Shown: positions 27,005 through 36,169, numbered from the stretch's first letter. The stretch: 64,000 bases of DNA from Lacinutrix himadriensis (GCF_001418105.1 NZ_LIQI01000006.1:248001-312000), one strand, 5' to 3'. The notes: generated by a model from the letters alone, not told the origin. Translations and numbers: made by a program.

Positions 27005-28213
27005 CTACTTTTCTAAAATAGCTTGTATAACTCTGCGCAAACCTTCTTCTAGTATTACTCTAGGGCATGCGAGGTTTAATCGAATATAGCCATCTGCATT
27101 AGCAACAAACATATTACCACCTTCTAATAAAACACCTGCATTTCTTGCGAAATACAAGGTTAGATTTTCATTATCCGTAAAATAAGAACTAACATCCACC
27201 CAAGCCAAATAGGTTGCATCTGGAATGGTAAATTTTGCATGCGGCAAATGTGTATCTAATTGTTCTTTTAAATATTTAAAATTAGCATCTAAATAATCTG
27301 TCAATTCCAGAAGCCAAGCATGACCTTCTGAATAAGCAGACTTCGCTGCTACAACACTCAATGGATTTTCTACAGGTAAATAATTCTCTTTGTATTTAAT
27401 TCGCAATGCATCGTTTGGAATTATAATATTAGCAAACAAATTACCTGCAAGGTTAAATGTTTTACTTGGCGCCATACAAGTAATAATCTTATCCGAGTTA
27501 GGAAAAAGACTCGCCAAAGGTGTAAAGATTTTATCCTTACGCAATAAGTCACAATGAATTTCATCAGAAATTATAGTCAGTCCATTTTCTAAACAAACTT
27601 CACCAAACGCAACTAATTCTTTTTTAGACCATAATCTCCCTGTAGGATTATGCGGATTACAGAAAATCGCCAAAACACATTTTTCATCGGATGCTTTCTT
27701 TTTAATATCTTCCATATCGATATGGAATTTACCATGGTCTTCTATTAAATCCGAACAGACCAATTCTACACCATTATAATCCGCTCCATGTTTAAAAAAT
27801 GCATAAGAAGGCGTAACAATCAATACTTTTTCATCTGGTTTACAGAGATAACCAATCAAATCATATAAAGCAGGAATAACACCTTTAGCATGTACTAAAT
27901 GTTCTATGTTAAACTTCCATTGATAGCGATCTATACACCATTGCTGAAAACTTAACGCATACGAAGGATCGGCTACCATAGAATATCCCAATAATGGATG
28001 TTCTAAGCGTTCTTTCATCGCATGGATGATTTCTGGAGCGATAGCAAATTCCATATCCGCCACCCACATTTTAATAAAATCTTCTTCTGGGTATGCACCA
28101 CTAAGATCTTCTTCTGGATCAAAAAGATACCCTCTATACCCTTCCACAGACATAGCATTGGTTCCTTTACGTTCTAATACTTGATTAAATTGATATTTGT
28201 TAGATGGCATCAT
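27005..28213 (-). CDS. PatB/MalY-type cystathionine beta-lyase (PLP enzyme)
   Basis: A 402-residue fold type I PLP enzyme of the MalY/PatB branch. The start WVADMEF, FCNPHNPTGR, SDEIHCDLL and the PLP-lysine in APSKTFNLAG are all family landmarks. It cleaves C-S bonds of cystathionine or related thiols, releasing pyruvate and ammonia. RidA, which clears the enamine/imine products of such enzymes, is encoded 46 bases upstream and is probably co-transcribed. Confidence 0.9.
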   Translation of the reverse strand: MMPSNKYQFNQVLERKGTNAMSVEGYRGYLFDPEEDLSGAYPEEDFIKMWVADMEFAIAPEIIHAMKERLEHPLLGYSMVADPSYALSFQQWCIDRYQWKFNIEHLVHAKGVIPALYDLIGYLCKPDEKVLIVTPSYAFFKHGADYNGVELVCSDLIEDHGKFHIDMEDIKKKASDEKCVLAIFCNPHNPTGRLWSKKELVAFGEVCLENGLTIISDEIHCDLLRKDKIFTPLASLFPNSDKIITCMAPSKTFNLAGNLFANIIIPNDALRIKYKENYLPVENPLSVVAAKSAYSEGHAWLLELTDYLDANFKYLKEQLDTHLPHAKFTIPDATYLAWVDVSSYFTDNENLTLYFARNAGVLLEGGNMFVANADGYIRLNLACPRVILEEGLRRVIQAILEK

Positions 28214-28259
28214 TTTTAAAATTTAAGTTGATAAAAAGCATAAGGTTATTTTAAGTTTT

Positions 28260-28616
28260 TTATGCTGTTATTTTTGCAGCAACCACAGACATTTCTACGA
28301 GTAATTCTGGTCGAGCCATACGCGCTTCAACACATGCACGTGTTGGTTGATGACCTTCCACTACCCATGCATCCCAAACTTCATTCATTGCAGCGAAGTC
28401 TTTCATATCTCTCACATAAATGGTTACCGAAAGGATATGTTTTTTATCGGAACCCGCTTTATTTAGCAATTCTTCAACCTTTTCTAGCGTTGTTATCGTT
28501 TGCTCTTTGATGCCTTTAGTAGCATCTTTCGCCACTTGTCCACAAAGATAAATGGTATTATTATGTGTAACAATCCTACTCATACGTGGCGTTGTATCTG
28601 TTCTAGTTATCGACAT
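28260..28616 (-). CDS. RidA family enamine/imine deaminase
   Basis: A 118-residue RidA/YjgF protein. It shows the family pattern [28 protein letters not shown] and the near-C-terminal [19 protein letters not shown] with the substrate-binding Arg. It hydrolyses 2-aminoacrylate-type intermediates produced by PLP enzymes, which fits its position directly before the patB-like gene. A perfect 17-bp palindrome lies about 100 bases upstream. Confidence 0.92.
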   Translation of the reverse strand: MSITRTDTTPRMSRIVTHNNTIYLCGQVAKDATKGIKEQTITTLEKVEELLNKAGSDKKHILSVTIYVRDMKDFAAMNEVWDAWVVEGHQPTRACVEARMARPELLVEMSVVAAKITA

Positions 28617-28712
28617 CCGTTTTTAGTATTGGTTAAAGTTTAAAACTCATAAATATAAGTTATTTCTTACTGAGTAACGCATTACAACTATTTATAGATT
28701 TTTAGCACAAAT

Positions 28713-28729
28713 GTCTCCCATTGGGAGAC
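28713..28729. promoter_or_regulatory. Perfect palindrome between ahpD-like and ridA
   Basis: GTCTCCCA-T-TGGGAGAC. It is positioned either as a terminator 26 bases after the AhpD-like stop or as an operator 97 bases before the ridA ATG. On the minus strand it is followed by ATTTGTGC, so no clear T run. Confidence 0.45.
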
Positions 28730-28754
28730 TTGCACATTATAAATAGGAAAACAG

Positions 28755-29057
28755 TTACTTCATAAGATGTGTACCGTGAACAACTGCAGCACCTGCTCTT
28801 AATATTGCTGCAATAAAAGTTGTTTCTGCTAATTCTTCTTCTGTTGCTCCAGCCTCCACTGCATGTTTCTTGTGAATCTCAAGACAGTAAGGACATTGCG
28901 TTGTAAGTGCTACTGCTAAAGCGATTAATTCCTTATATTTTTTAGGAATTGCGCCTTCTCCCATAGCCACGTTATCCAATGCTTGAAAAGCTTCCATTGC
29001 AGCAGGTGCTCCTTTTCCTAAAGCTCCTAATTTATTCAATTGTTTCATCTCGTACAT
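28755..29057 (-). CDS. AhpD-like carboxymuconolactone decarboxylase-family protein
   Basis: A 100-residue protein of the CMD/AhpD fold. The redox motif C-P-Y-C-L-E-I-H is intact (residues ~55-62), as is the following AVEAGATEEELAE. AhpD-like proteins reduce peroxides or act as alkylhydroperoxidases through the CxxC pair. Its promoter is overlaid by a 34-bp TetR-type palindrome, so it is the likely main target of the neighbouring TetR protein. Confidence 0.88.
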   Translation of the reverse strand: MYEMKQLNKLGALGKGAPAAMEAFQALDNVAMGEGAIPKKYKELIALAVALTTQCPYCLEIHKKHAVEAGATEEELAETTFIAAILRAGAAVVHGTHLMK

Positions 29058-29083
29058 AATTCTTCTAATTTTAAAGTTGAATG

Positions 29084-29124
29084 CAAACGTACAAAATCAA
29101 ACAGACCAGTCTGTTTGATTTTGT
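29084..29124 (-). promoter_or_regulatory. AhpD-like gene promoter with 34-bp operator palindrome
   Basis: The minus-strand -7 box TACGTTTG (29091-29084) abuts a palindrome at 29091-29124 with perfect 16-bp arms (ACAAAATCAAACAGAC and its complement) around CA. The core ACAGACCAGTCTGT has the form of a TetR-family operator, and the position would block RNA polymerase. Confidence 0.75.
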
Positions 29125-29177
29125 GTTAAAAAAATGTTAATTACATAAGCTTTAATAAAGGCCTAAGATTCCATGGA

Positions 29178-29313
29178 ACCCTCTTTTTACACCTTCCTTT
29201 TTTAGCATTTATATTGTGGAATAATTTGACTTGCTACTATGCTTGAAAAAGGCTAACTTCGTTTAGGAAGGATGTGGTTTGTGGGAATAGGAACCGGATC
29301 TTGAACATTGGGC
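29178..29313. repeat. Diverged direct repeat, right copy
   Basis: Matches 26134-26267. This copy is itself a long imperfect inverted repeat: CCTTCC..TTAGC (29193-29207 region) pairs with GCTAA..GGAAGG (29252-29272 region), and AAGATTCC (29166-29173) pairs with GGATCTT (29297-29303). Its right end ATTGGGC lies 17 bases before the TIR gene start. Confidence 0.7.
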
Positions 29314-29330
29314 ATAATTAAAACAAATAC

Positions 29331-30599
29331 GTGAAAGAGATTACAGATATTGAAACATTTACAAGTTGGTTATTCGAAACAGAAGCAGATGATAAGCTAG
29401 ATGAATATTGCTTCTCAAAAAAAAACTATTGCGTTGCCAGTGGAATGCTCGAAATATCTGGTCTTAAAGTAGATGAAGAAGACGTTGACGACAAACATTT
29501 TAGTTCAACAAAATTTATCAATTGTACATTTAAAAGCACAAATTTTAAAAGTGCTATTTTCGGGGATTGTGAATTTATAAATTGCTATTTTATTAATTGT
29601 GAATTCACTTGGGTAAAATTATTTAATACTGCTCTTACCGATTGCACTTTCGATTATTGCACAATTGCTGGTATGGAACTAAATGACTCTGAAACATACA
29701 GTACAAAATTTAAGGATAGTAATGAAATTTTAGATTTAATAATAAGAGGTTTTGGGAATAGAGACCTAACATTTTTAAGTTGTTACTTAAATGGTCTTAG
29801 TATCGAACCAATCCAAAACGAATTCAGTGATAAATTATTTTTTGAAGACTGTATTATAAAAGAATCAAGTTTTGATAGAATTGATTTTTCTGATAGTATA
29901 ATTGAAAATTGTACTTTAAGTTTAAATCAATTTTCAGCGTGTACTTTTGGTTTAAATACATTCAAAAATCAAAATTCAAGTCCTGGAAGTGAATTTAATA
30001 TGATTGATATTAGATCCATCCTCAATTCTCCTCCAATAAATGATGATAACTTAAAAACACTTTTTGGAATTCATAATAGTGAAATTAAAGAATACCTCTT
30101 TGAATTAACATCTGAAATAAAGTTTCAGTCAATATTTATATCTTATAGTTTTGAAGATCATGAGTTTGCAAAAGCTATCAATGAGTTTTTACTAAGAAAG
30201 GGAGTTTTTACTTTTCTTTGGGAGAACAACTCAACTGCCGGAGAATTACTTAACCATATTATGGAATCTAATATTAACGAAAAAGATAGGATCCTATTTA
30301 TTGCTTCAGAAAATTCTATAAAAAGTAAGGCTTGTCAGTTTGAGTTAACTCAAGGACAAAAGAAACAAGAAATTACTTGGGAAAAAATATTATTTCCAAT
30401 ACATATTGATGACTTCTTATTTAAAGTTACTAAAGAACAAATAAGACCATCTGAAAAACAAAATGAATACTGGTCTAATATCTCAGAATTAAAAAAACAT
30501 AATTCTCTTGACTTCACTGAATATATCAATAAGGAAAACAGAAAAAGTCAGGAATTTGAAAAATTAATGTTTAGATTATTAAAAGGGTTACAAAAATAA
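29331..30599 (+). CDS. Pentapeptide-repeat protein with C-terminal TIR domain
   Basis: A 422-residue protein starting at GTG. Residues ~58-210 hold irregular pentapeptide repeats (KSTNFKSAIFGDCEFINCYF and later blocks), which form a right-handed beta helix. Residues ~264-390 are a TIR domain (QSIFISYSFEDHEFAKAINE); the conserved catalytic-type Glu is E338 in SKACQFEL. Bacterial TIR domains often cleave NAD+, frequently in phage defence; activity here is inferred. It stands alone between a repeat element and an inverted-repeat-rich spacer, like a transferred cassette. Confidence 0.85.
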   Translation: MKEITDIETFTSWLFETEADDKLDEYCFSKKNYCVASGMLEISGLKVDEEDVDDKHFSSTKFINCTFKSTNFKSAIFGDCEFINCYFINCEFTWVKLFNTALTDCTFDYCTIAGMELNDSETYSTKFKDSNEILDLIIRGFGNRDLTFLSCYLNGLSIEPIQNEFSDKLFFEDCIIKESSFDRIDFSDSIIENCTLSLNQFSACTFGLNTFKNQNSSPGSEFNMIDIRSILNSPPINDDNLKTLFGIHNSEIKEYLFELTSEIKFQSIFISYSFEDHEFAKAINEFLLRKGVFTFLWENNSTAGELLNHIMESNINEKDRILFIASENSIKSKACQFELTQGQKKQEITWEKILFPIHIDDFLFKVTKEQIRPSEKQNEYWSNISELKKHNSLDFTEYINKENRKSQEFEKLMFRLLKGLQK

Positions 30600-31055
30600 C
30601 TACGGCCAACAACTAGTCTAAAACATAGCTAATAAGTGTTAAATCAAAAGCTTGTGCTTATTTGCAAAGTCCGCCACATTTTTAATTAGTATTTTAGAAA
30701 AAAGATAAAAATAAAAAATATGGCTCAGTGTAGAACCGAAAGTAAGTGCTTATCACCTGCCCAACGTTTCTTATACTTAACGTAAACCAACCCTTTCCAA
30801 AAAACATAAAACCCTTTAACAAAACCCCAATGAGCCTTTACTCCTCACTTTAATTCCAGAGAGATCTTTTCATTTTCAAAAAACCAGAGCCTTTAAACCA
30901 TTTCTAATAGAAAACAAAAACTCCTCTTAAACTTAAGAGGAGCGCTGTATATTTCGTAAAATAAATATTTACGAGTTGGATTAAATAATTCTATTTTGAG
31001 ATTCCTGTCTTACAACTTCACTATCGTTTCGTTGCACAAAGACGCAGGAATGTAG
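30600..31055. other. Spacer after the TIR gene with cassette-like end sequence
   Basis: No gene. The sequence TAACTACGGCCAAC at 30597-30610, which begins in the TIR stop codon, is an imperfect complement of TTGGGCATAATTA at 29308-29320 before the gene (10 of 13). AATAAG / CTTATT (about 30631-30665) form an inner stem. The right half holds the guaB terminator. Confidence 0.45.
30921..30942 (-). terminator. Terminator of guaB
   Basis: CTCCTCTTAA / TTAAGAGGAG with a 2-nt loop, followed on the minus strand by TTTTTGTTTTC. It lies about 115 bases after the guaB stop and resembles the stem in the repeat at 47314. Confidence 0.7.
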
Positions 31056-32528
31056 TTATCTAGAATAATTTGGAGATTCTTTAGTAATGGTTACATCATG
31101 TGGATGACTTTCATTAATTCCGGAAGCTGTAATTTTCACAAACTGTCCAATTTCTTTTAAAGTCTCTATGTCTTTAGATCCACAGTATCCCATTCCTGCA
31201 CGTAAACCACCAACAAATTGGTGAATACTTTCATAAAGTTCACCTTTATATGGTACACGTCCGACAATACCTTCCGGTACTAGTTTTTTAATATCGTCTT
31301 CTACATCTTGAAAATATCTGTCTTTACTACCTTGTTTCATAGCTTCTACAGAACCCATTCCGCGATACGATTTGAATTTTCTTCCTTCGTAAATAATCGT
31401 TTCTCCTGGAGATTCTTTCGTTCCTGCAAGTAGTGAACCTAACATTACGGTATCTGCTCCTGCTGCAATTGCTTTTGGGATATCTCCTGTGTAACGTATT
31501 CCTCCATCTGCAATTACTGGTACACCAGAACCTTTTATGGCTGCTGCTACTTCTAGTACTGCAGAAAACTGTGGAAATCCTACTCCTGCAACGACACGCG
31601 TAGTACAAATAGAACCTGGTCCAATACCAACTTTTACCGCATCTGCTCCTGCTTCTACTAAATATTTAGCTGCTGCTCCTGTTGCAATATTACCAACAAT
31701 AACATCTAAGTCTGGAAATTTCTTTTTTACTTCTTTTAAAACGGTTACTACACCTTTTGTATGTCCGTGAGCTGTATCAATAATTACAGCATCTACGCCA
31801 CATTTCACTAAAGCCTCTGTACGTTCTACCGCATCTGCCGTTACACCAAGTGCTGCTGCAACGCGAAGTCTACCAAAGCTATCTTTATTAGCTATTGGCT
31901 TTTGTGTCACCTTAGTAATATCTCTAAAAGTGATTAAACCTGCTAGTTTATAGTTTTCGTCTACAATAAGTAGTTTTTCAATTTTGTGTTTATTCAAAAT
32001 ACCTTCGGCATCTTGTAATGAAGTTCCAACAGAAGCAGTTACTAGATTTTCGCTAGTCATTACTTCTACAATTGGTCTTGTATTGTCTTTTTCAAAACGT
32101 AAATCTCTATTGGTAACAATTCCTTTTAAGGTTCCGTTTTCATCTACTATTGGAATTCCACCAATACCATGCTCTGCCATATTTTGCTTCGCATCTAAAA
32201 CTTTTGCATCCAAGGTTAAAGTAACCGGATCTGTAATCATACCACTTTCGGCACGTTTTACTTTTCTAACTTCGTTTGCTTGTTGCGCAATAGTCATATT
32301 TTTATGTAAAACACCAATTCCTCCTTCACGAGCAATAGCAATTGCCATAGCGCTTTCGGTTACGGTATCCATCGCTGCAGATACAATAGGAATGTTTATG
32401 GTGATATTACGTGAAAATTTTGTTTGAATATTGACTTCGCGTGGTAGAATTTCTGAATACGCTGGAACTAAAAGGACGTCGTCGTAGGTTAATCCTTCTC
32501 CTACAATTTTATTGTTGTGTGCTGTCAT
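31056..32528 (-). CDS. guaB: IMP dehydrogenase
   Basis: A 490-residue enzyme that oxidises IMP to XMP in GMP synthesis. It has the TIM-barrel split by two CBS domains (about residues 95-205), the catalytic loop [13 protein letters not shown] and the flap [10 protein letters not shown]. The start is set at 32528 ([17 protein letters not shown]). An in-frame ATG at 32552 lies only 2 bases past the -7 box, so it is at or before the transcript start and is unlikely to be used. Confidence 0.97.
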   Translation of the reverse strand: MTAHNNKIVGEGLTYDDVLLVPAYSEILPREVNIQTKFSRNITINIPIVSAAMDTVTESAMAIAIAREGGIGVLHKNMTIAQQANEVRKVKRAESGMITDPVTLTLDAKVLDAKQNMAEHGIGGIPIVDENGTLKGIVTNRDLRFEKDNTRPIVEVMTSENLVTASVGTSLQDAEGILNKHKIEKLLIVDENYKLAGLITFRDITKVTQKPIANKDSFGRLRVAAALGVTADAVERTEALVKCGVDAVIIDTAHGHTKGVVTVLKEVKKKFPDLDVIVGNIATGAAAKYLVEAGADAVKVGIGPGSICTTRVVAGVGFPQFSAVLEVAAAIKGSGVPVIADGGIRYTGDIPKAIAAGADTVMLGSLLAGTKESPGETIIYEGRKFKSYRGMGSVEAMKQGSKDRYFQDVEDDIKKLVPEGIVGRVPYKGELYESIHQFVGGLRAGMGYCGSKDIETLKEIGQFVKITASGINESHPHDVTITKESPNYSR

Positions 32529-32553
32529 GTTGCAATTAAGATATAATTGCATA

Positions 32554-32561
32554 CAAATCTA
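32554..32561 (-). promoter_or_regulatory. guaB -7 promoter box
   Basis: TAGATTTG on the minus strand matches TAnnTTTG exactly, 26 bases before the chosen guaB start. No clear TTTG is seen at the usual -33 distance. Confidence 0.6.
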
Positions 32562-32694
32562 CGCTTTTTTTTCCTTTAAAGCTTTAAAAGAAAAAATTAT
32601 ATAGTAGATTCTTGAGGTCCTTATTATTTAAATAAAAACCTTCCGAAAAAATATACGATAATAATTATCTTATGCCTTTTAAGATACCGTTAAT

Positions 32695-33399
32695 TTACTG
32701 ATAATGTTTTTTGCAATAATCTCTTAAAACATACATTGCATACGCATATCGCTCACTTGCTTTAGATATATCGCCTTGTAAACGAATCTCTTTAGCGAGC
32801 TTAAGACTATAAAAACCTTTTCCTTTTGCCATTCGTTCTATGGTTTTTAAGCTTTTTGCATCCATGTTTTTATAGATGCCTTCAATCCATTCGAATTGTT
32901 CTTTATACAACATGCGTTCATCCCAATGTAATGCTGCTTCTCCTTTTTGAATTTCTTCGGAAAGATATAATGTTTTCATATCTAAAAAGGCATTATTAAA
33001 AACGGTTTCACTGCCTTGATAGGAATACATTTTTATCTTTTCTGTGATAAATAAAGTATACGGAAACACCTTCACCAATCTTAATTTATTAGAAATAAAA
33101 TATGCCATTTTTGGCCAAACTACTTCGTGTCCTTTTTTATCTATTTCGGTATAATACCATAGATAAAAATCAGTACGTTGTTTGATGGTTTCGTATTCTT
33201 CCGGAAAGTTATTTTGAAGATTATAACTATTGGCTTGTTGCCAAATTAAGGTGTTTTGTTTTCTATCGGAATGCAACCAATCTTTTTCAGATAAAAGACT
33301 TTGCTTGGTTTCTTCTTTATATTGCTGAAGATTTTTCCATTCTTTGGAAGAAGCGGAAATAGAGATACTACATATAAAAAGGAAAAGAAATTGCTTCAT
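32695..33399 (-). CDS. Exported protein of unknown function
   Basis: A 234-residue protein with a signal peptide (cleavage near SISASSKE). The body is mainly helical and rich in aromatic and charged residues (WYYTEIDKKGHEVVWPKMAYF), ending in a helical segment with KASERYAYAMYVLRDYC. No family recognised. It stands alone between guaB and the FMN-binding/porin group. Confidence 0.65.
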   Translation of the reverse strand: MKQFLFLFICSISISASSKEWKNLQQYKEETKQSLLSEKDWLHSDRKQNTLIWQQANSYNLQNNFPEEYETIKQRTDFYLWYYTEIDKKGHEVVWPKMAYFISNKLRLVKVFPYTLFITEKIKMYSYQGSETVFNNAFLDMKTLYLSEEIQKGEAALHWDERMLYKEQFEWIEGIYKNMDAKSLKTIERMAKGKGFYSLKLAKEIRLQGDISKASERYAYAMYVLRDYCKKHYQ

Positions 33400-33503
33400 G
33401 TATTCTTTCTGTAAATCGGACTGCCGAAAGGAAGTAACGGATAATCTATTTAATTAGACAAATGATGCTGAATTACATCCTAGTAAAGTCTAAAAATACA
33501 AGA

Positions 33504-34007
33504 TTATTTGGAAAGCGCTTTCGTACTAGAAAATATTTGTTTTAAAATAATAAGAACAGAAAAGGAAAATGTTAGTGTCATTAAAGTACCAGAAAACATA
33601 ATGATGTATTTAGTCCAAAGCATACCTTTCCAAAGTAAATAAAGACCTCCAAAAGTTAGAACTACCGATATAAAAGGTTCTATCATTAAAAATAGCTTCC
33701 ATTTTTTATTCAGTTTTGTTGTACTTAAAATAAGACCAAGTAAAAAGAAAATAATAGACATAGATAAAATATGTCCATGTACTAAAGTGAGCATTTCTTT
33801 TTCGCTCTTTTTAAATTTCATTACGGTTGCATCTTCATCTGTTTCGTTACCTAAATACTGTTCTTCTATTCCGTTAGGATTAGCAGAAGATGTTTCCGAA
33901 ACAAACAACAAACCGGTAAAAAAGCCAATACTTAATATCACAACAAAAGTGGCTATCAATAATTTTAGCTCTTTTGGTAACGTATGTATTAGTCCGTTAA
34001 GTTGCAT
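33504..34007 (-). CDS. Four-helix membrane protein linked to an FMN-binding protein
   Basis: A 167-residue integral membrane protein with helices at about residues 16-36, 77-95, 107-126 and 133-156. The second helix carries HGHILSM, with two His that could bind heme or metal; this is a guess from spacing. It starts directly at the end of the FMN-binding gene (34008), so the two are translated from one message and may be an electron-transfer pair. Confidence 0.7.
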   Translation of the reverse strand: MQLNGLIHTLPKELKLLIATFVVILSIGFFTGLLFVSETSSANPNGIEEQYLGNETDEDATVMKFKKSEKEMLTLVHGHILSMSIIFFLLGLILSTTKLNKKWKLFLMIEPFISVVLTFGGLYLLWKGMLWTKYIIMFSGTLMTLTFSFSVLIILKQIFSSTKALSK

Positions 34008-34535
34008 TTACAAGATGTTTTTTTCGTGAAGGATTTTTAAAGATGCTAATAAGTTATTCATAGCATTAGTCATAGATCGCACAGAAATAGTAGCACCAGA
34101 AATTGCCATAATATTATCATTATAACGTAAGGTATCTTCTTGTGTTTTCCCTATAAATTGTTTTAGCCAACGTTTGCTACCAATTTCTCCGCCATAATCT
34201 TCTCTATAGATAAGTACTTTTGCTTTTAAAACAATAAGTTCTGGATCTAATAAAACCAAATAATCAAATGCATCGGTTTTACTTGGCGCTTTTGCAACAT
34301 AAGCATATCCTAAAAGGGAATCTTCTGTTTTTATTTCGAATAGATTATCACTTCCAAAAGTAGCTGGAAGATCTGGAACCACTTCCGAAGAAAGAGTAAT
34401 GGCATTAAACGCAAAAACTTCTACACTAAAAGTATCTTTAATTTCTTTATCTACCTTTTTCTGCAAATGTTTAGGCAAGTTAAAAGACAATAAAGTAAAC
34501 GTGATACATAGTATAAAAACTGATTTCATTTTCAT
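34008..34535 (-). CDS. Exported FMN-binding-domain protein
   Basis: A 175-residue protein with a signal-type N-terminus (MKMKSVFILCITFTLLSF). The FMN_bind domain ends in the motif S-G-A-T-I-S near residue 146, the site where ApbE attaches FMN through a phosphoester bond to Thr. YGGEIGSKRWLKQFIG also fits the family. It is likely a flavinylated redox carrier outside the cytoplasm. The next genes are a four-helix membrane protein and, upstream, an outer-membrane porin. Confidence 0.82.
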   Translation of the reverse strand: MKMKSVFILCITFTLLSFNLPKHLQKKVDKEIKDTFSVEVFAFNAITLSSEVVPDLPATFGSDNLFEIKTEDSLLGYAYVAKAPSKTDAFDYLVLLDPELIVLKAKVLIYREDYGGEIGSKRWLKQFIGKTQEDTLRYNDNIMAISGATISVRSMTNAMNNLLASLKILHEKNIL

Positions 34536-34707
34536 TTTGTAAAAGTATTATTTTTTATTGGCATTTATCATGCCAAGACATTTAAATAGGAAATAGCTAA
34601 AGCGAAAATATGTTTTCCCTTTAGCTATTTACATTACTTAAAAATATGCTTCTTTCTATTTAGAAAGATTGCCACATCGAAAATTCTTCGAAATGACTTC
34701 TATTTTA

Positions 34708-35871
34708 TTAGAACCAAACTCCGAAACCAACATTAAGCTGACCTGTTGCTTCATTTCCTGCTGCTGCATTATCTAAAATTTGGTAATCTGCTTTTACTAC
34801 TGCTCCATTAGCAATGTGGTAACTTAAACCAGCAGTCCATTCTTGTCTGTTAAAAGCTAAATTTCTAGTAATTGCTGCATCCTTAGTTGCTGCATGCGTA
34901 TCATATTGCTCATAACGAACAAAGGCATCTAATTTTTGCTCTTTAGATAAAGGCAAAAGGTTATAAGCACTTTCTACATACCATCCTTTTAATTCACTAC
35001 CTAAGTTTGCTTCGTTTAAGGTATTATAATCATCTGCATCACTAATTAATGCATGAATGTATTGTCCTCTAGCAGAAAAACGTTTTTTAATATAACGTGC
35101 ATCTAATCCGAACATGTTAATACCAACATCTGCTCCATCAATTTCTTGTATATCATCCGCTGCTTGCGTTCTACCAAAGTAACCGGAAGCACCTAAACGT
35201 AAACCAGGAATACCATAATAATCTACTTTTGCAGAAAGATTAGGCGTATTCACGGTAGACTCTGCTCCTTTTTGACGACCATTACGTAAACCATTACTTC
35301 CGCCTAAAGTTTTATCACCATTTAAAGAAGTGAAACCATTAAAGATATATGCTTGGTAACGTAAAGAGGCATCATCAAATTTACCAGTTACACCAACACC
35401 AATTTCTCTCCATGTAGTAGGAACAATACTTTTGTCCATATTAGGTCTTTCCACACCATTAAAAACCGTTGGTTCATGGTACTCATTTACAATTCCCATT
35501 GGTACTAACATTAAACCACCACGAATGTTTACTTTATCGTTTAAGCTATAGTTTAAGAATGCTTGTTCGATATATACTTCTTTTACGTGTTCGTATTCAA
35601 TCTCTGTAACAAACTGTACTTTATCACTAAATTTATATCCTAAAAGCATCACTAAACGGTGCACATCTAAAGTACCATTAGCACCTTCTGGTTGGTTATA
35701 ATCTACTTGTGCATAACCACCAATAGTTATTCCTTTGGATGTAGTACCATTTAAAATGTTTTGCGCAGCGTTAACTTGCTGATTTTTGTTTGCAGTTGTG
35801 TCTTGAACAACGGTTTGAGAAAACCCTATTGTTGCCGTTAACATTGCAATTGAAAGTAAAATTCTTTTCAT
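34708..35871 (-). CDS. Outer-membrane porin of the phosphate-selective (OprO/P-like) type
   Basis: A 387-residue beta-barrel. The start at 35871 is preferred over 35925 because it gives the signal peptide MKRILLSIAMLTATIGFSQ directly. Strand patterns such as YAQVDYNQPEGANGTLDVHR, VEIYIEQAFLNYSL and the closing VGFGVWF with terminal Phe are porin-like. The same strand carries the FMN-binding and membrane genes downstream after 172 bases. The solute is unknown. Confidence 0.8.
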   Translation of the reverse strand: MKRILLSIAMLTATIGFSQTVVQDTTANKNQQVNAAQNILNGTTSKGITIGGYAQVDYNQPEGANGTLDVHRLVMLLGYKFSDKVQFVTEIEYEHVKEVYIEQAFLNYSLNDKVNIRGGLMLVPMGIVNEYHEPTVFNGVERPNMDKSIVPTTWREIGVGVTGKFDDASLRYQAYIFNGFTSLNGDKTLGGSNGLRNGRQKGAESTVNTPNLSAKVDYYGIPGLRLGASGYFGRTQAADDIQEIDGADVGINMFGLDARYIKKRFSARGQYIHALISDADDYNTLNEANLGSELKGWYVESAYNLLPLSKEQKLDAFVRYEQYDTHAATKDAAITRNLAFNRQEWTAGLSYHIANGAVVKADYQILDNAAAGNEATGQLNVGFGVWF

Positions 35872-35987
35872 TTCTTTAATATTATTTAGACTTATTATAA
35901 ATAAATTATAATTTTTCGAGTGCAAAAATAGAAATGAAATTGACTTAGACCTACTTTATTTAGATTTATTTTAAATAAAATAGAATT

Positions 35988-36131
35988 TTACAGTTTCGGA
36001 CAGCGTTTACAATTAGATTTCCCCTTCTTCTTATACTTTTTACAGCATTTGGATTTCTTATTATCACTGCAACAAATAAAGCTTGGCGTTAATAAAACGG
36101 GTGTTATTTCGGAAGATATTTGTGTTTGCAT
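35988..36131 (-). CDS. Small Cys/Lys-rich protein (47 residues)
   Basis: A short frame from ATG 36131 to TAA 35990-35988. The C-terminal half has seven Cys among many Lys (FICCSDNKKSKCCKKYKKKG, then SNCKRCPKL). A TAnnTTTG-like box TAGTTTTG lies about 30 bases upstream. The Cys pattern suggests metal binding or a disulfide-rich peptide. It is too short to appear in most automatic calls. Support comes from codon-like composition and the promoter-like box only. Confidence 0.5.
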   Translation of the reverse strand: MQTQISSEITPVLLTPSFICCSDNKKSKCCKKYKKKGKSNCKRCPKL

Positions 36132-36169
36132 TATTTTAATTTATTCTAAATAAGAACAAAACTACAAAA

